The position numbers and the translations under genes were made by a program. Below the pieces are notes generated by a model, which did no database searches, was not told the DNA's origin, and was given only the letters and a program-made list of their open reading frames with translations. From positions 744,001 through 808,000 of the forward strand of contig NZ_LR778301.1 of assembly GCF_902813185.1 (NCBI RefSeq): a stretch of 64,000 nucleotides of DNA, given 5' to 3'. Below, piece by piece: positions 62,381-64,000 of this stretch; within the stretch, counting starts at the first letter, position 1; the number at the start of each line of letters is the position of its first letter. This stretch comes from Denitratisoma oestradiolicum (GTDB lineage: Bacteria; Pseudomonadota; Gammaproteobacteria; Burkholderiales; Rhodocyclaceae).

Positions 62381-63637
62381 TCATTCGAGGACGTCGATGG
62401 CGTGGCGGCGGTGCAGGATGCTGGTGGCACGGACCTCGGTCCAGTACATCCAGATCAGGGAGACCCAGACCACGCCGTACATCAGCATGAAGCAACTGGA
62501 GCGGACGCCGGTCAGGTCCACCAGGGCGCCGAACATCACGGGCAGCAGGAAGCCCCCTAGGCCGCCGGCCAGACCGACGATGCCGGAAATGACCCCGATG
62601 TTCTTCGGGTAGTCGTCGGAGATGTACTTGAACACCGAGGCCTTGCCGATGGCCCAGGCGATGCCCATGGTGAACATCAGGGCGGTGAAGGTATAGACAT
62701 TGAGACCGAGGTGGTAGGTCTGGGGGCCGCTCACTGTCTTGATTGTGAGTTCGGTCTGGGGGTAGGACAGAATGAACAGGCAGATCCAGGACAGCCACAG
62801 TACCCACCAGGTCACCTTGTGGGCACCCCACTTGTCGGACATCCAGCCGCCCATGGCCCGCAATACCCCGCCGGGTAGTGAAAAACAGGCGGCCAGCAGG
62901 GCGGCTGACTTCAGGTCGAAGCCGTATTCGGTGACGTAGTACTTGGTCATCCACAGGGACAGGCCTACGTAGCCGCCGAAGACGATGGAGTAGTACTGGC
63001 AGTATTTCCAGACCTTGGGGTCCTTCAGGGCGGCCAGTTGCTCCTTGATGGAGACCGTGGCACTGACCTTGTGCTTTGGGTCGTCGTAGGTGAAGAACCA
63101 GAAAGCCAGGGCGGTCACCAGCATGGCGATGGAGAACATCTGGGGCACCATGTCCCAGCCATAGGCCACCACGATGCTCGGCGCCACCAGCTTGGTGACA
63201 GCGGCGCCGGAGTTGCCGGCCCCGAAGATGCCCATGGCGAACCCCTGGTTCTTTTTCTCGAACCAGCGGGCGCAGTAGGCGATGCCCACGGAGAAGGAAC
63301 CACCAGCTACGCCGACGAAGAGGCCGGCCACCAGGAACTGCCAGTACTGGGTGGCCTGGGAAATCATGTAGATGGGGATGACGGCGGAGACCATCAGCAC
63401 GAAGAAGACGATGCGGCCGCCGAATCGATCAGTCAGCATGCCCAGGGGCAGGCGGATCAGGGAGCCGGTGAGTACCGGCATGGCCGTGAGCAGGCCAAAC
63501 TGGGTTTCATTGAGCTGCAGCAGGGCCTTGATCGGAATGCCGATTACCGCGAACATCATCCAGACCATGAAACACACGGTGAAGGCCAGTGTGCTCATGG
63601 TCAGAACGGATACCTGCTTGGTCTTGTGTGATGCCAT
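62381..63637 (-). CDS. narK1: Nitrate transporter, NarK1 type
   Basis: This 418-residue, 12-segment MFS protein has LTGSLIRLPLGMLTDRFGGR near residues 55-74 and the nitrate-signature glycine stretch GVAGGSFSVGIAYCARWFEK, with GIFGAGNSGAAVTKL. This shorter member fits NarK1 (nitrate/proton symport type). GGGAGATCGGCA gives its RBS. It is the first gene of the minus-strand nar operon and follows a roughly 280-base gap with a perfect 22-base palindrome. Confidence 0.9.
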   Translation of the reverse strand: MASHKTKQVSVLTMSTLAFTVCFMVWMMFAVIGIPIKALLQLNETQFGLLTAMPVLTGSLIRLPLGMLTDRFGGRIVFFVLMVSAVIPIYMISQATQYWQFLVAGLFVGVAGGSFSVGIAYCARWFEKKNQGFAMGIFGAGNSGAAVTKLVAPSIVVAYGWDMVPQMFSIAMLVTALAFWFFTYDDPKHKVSATVSIKEQLAALKDPKVWKYCQYYSIVFGGYVGLSLWMTKYYVTEYGFDLKSAALLAACFSLPGGVLRAMGGWMSDKWGAHKVTWWVLWLSWICLFILSYPQTELTIKTVSGPQTYHLGLNVYTFTALMFTMGIAWAIGKASVFKYISDDYPKNIGVISGIVGLAGGLGGFLLPVMFGALVDLTGVRSSCFMLMYGVVWVSLIWMYWTEVRATSILHRRHAIDVLE

Positions 63638-63804
63638 TGCCGATCTCCCAAAAACTTGCTCTTATGGACTGCCTGGAGCTTCTTTCTTGGGTGGCGGGAG
63701 GATCTTCGAGCACTGCCGGACCTCTGCCACCGTGAGCGCAGCATAAGGGAGGGGCGAGGGCGCGACCATTCTCCTGAAGCAGGGGGGGGTATTGGCCTGA
63801 CTGG

Positions 63805-63826
63805 CCGAAAGAACTAGTTCTTTCGG
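63805..63826. promoter_or_regulatory. Perfect 22-base palindrome upstream of the nar operon
   Basis: The arm CCGAAAGAACT (63805-63815) is followed directly by its exact reverse complement (63816-63826) with no spacer. It lies about 170 bases upstream of narK1 and 28 bases below the terminator of the upstream gene. With no loop it is more likely a protein-binding site than an RNA hairpin. It does not match FNR (TTGAT-N4-ATCAA) or paired NarL heptamers. Confidence 0.6.
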
Positions 63827-63853
63827 GCGGGGCGCCGTGGGCGCGGCGTCAAC

Positions 63854-63881
63854 AAAAAAGGCCCGCCATGGGGCGGGCCTT
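63854..63881 (-). terminator. Rho-independent terminator of the upstream minus-strand gene
   Basis: Arms at 63858-63867 and 63872-63881 form a ten-base stem with a four-base loop; on the minus strand it ends in a run of six T at 63859-63854. It lies 38 bases after the stop of the partial gene that runs off the right edge. Confidence 0.85.
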
Positions 63882-63919
63882 CAGGGAGCAACCGGGCAAT
63901 AGCTCGGTGCGTCCTAAGC

Positions 63920-64000
63920 TCAGGCGGCAGCCTGGGCGGGAATCTTGTGCTTCTGGTTGATGATGCGATTCTTGGCGTCCACATAGACGAGATCGGGTTC
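63920..64000 (-). CDS. Unidentified protein, C-terminal 26 residues
   Basis: The minus-strand frame is open from the right edge to a TGA at 63920-63922 and encodes an end of the form DLVYVDAKNRIINQKHKIPA followed by QAAA. I do not recognise the family from 26 residues. That it is real is supported by codon composition and by the strong terminator just downstream. It lies upstream of the nar operon on the same strand. Confidence 0.6.
   Translation of the reverse strand, partial: EPDLVYVDAKNRIINQKHKIPAQAAA

Noticed and set aside
63638..63919. FNR box or paired NarL heptamers at the nar promoter
   Set aside because: No site with acceptable match was found; TACCCCC near 63790 on the minus strand is only a partial heptamer in a C-run.

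Overview
The window reads as about 64 kb of chromosome from a GC-rich betaproteobacterium that can respire nitrate. The accD-folC-SPOR-cvpA-purF-metZ order at the left edge is a typical betaproteobacterial block. The right part holds a complete respiratory nitrate reductase cluster with its own sensor and regulator. The middle holds acyl-CoA, steroid-like and terpenoid-like catabolic genes. Together these fit a denitrifying degrader of polycyclic or isoprenoid compounds in or near Rhodocyclales/Sterolibacteriaceae. That placement is inference; there is no rRNA gene here to settle it.

Layout. 1-6.7 kb: housekeeping block (fatty acid, folate, cell envelope, purine and methionine genes) ending with a WYL regulator. 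6.7-17.2 kb: a LysR gene diverging from a catabolic operon: BKACE-type beta-keto acid cleavage enzyme, SDR, acetoacetyl-CoA synthetase, enoyl-CoA hydratase, acyl-CoA dehydrogenase, a second SDR and a TonB-dependent receptor. 17.3-27.9 kb: saccharopine-dehydrogenase-like reductase, phosphotransferase, a frameshifted VOC protein, lipoprotein metallophosphoesterase, arylsulfatase, an unrecognised protein, a second phosphotransferase and a DUF1214 protein. 27.9-40.4 kb: a TetR gene diverging from a Zn-type alcohol dehydrogenase, a 2-hydroxyacyl-CoA-lyase-like ThDP enzyme and a frameshifted acyl-CoA ligase; then a rearranged block of three truncated genes (KstD-like flavoprotein, MFS transporter, Old Yellow Enzyme); then a PQQ dehydrogenase and an LLM flavin monooxygenase.

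40.6-45.6 kb: tRNA-Arg and tRNA-Pro, an SDR, and a TonB energising operon (tonB-exbB-exbD-exbD) followed by a TPR protein. 46-51 kb: FNR-type regulator diverging from hemN, then a SafE-like membrane protein and a copper P-type ATPase. 51-63.6 kb: narK1-narK2-narG-narH-narJ-narI-narX-narL, all on the minus strand. The last bases hold the 3' end of another minus-strand gene.

How it fits together. The TonB receptor and ExbBD/TonB would import large hydrophobic or conjugated substrates; the sulfatase and phosphoesterase could unmask conjugates; dehydrogenases, CoA ligases and beta-oxidation enzymes would degrade the skeleton. The BKACE and acetoacetyl-CoA synthetase pair forms a coherent route that releases and recaptures acetoacetate. 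Electrons would go to nitrate through NarGHI under FNR and NarXL control. FNR-like boxes lie in the fnr/hemN gap and upstream of tonB. The most unusual part is 31.7-37.3 kb: one frameshifted gene and three truncated genes joined at two clean breakpoints, A/T-richer than its surroundings and bracketed by copies of an ATTCCGGC palindromic repeat.
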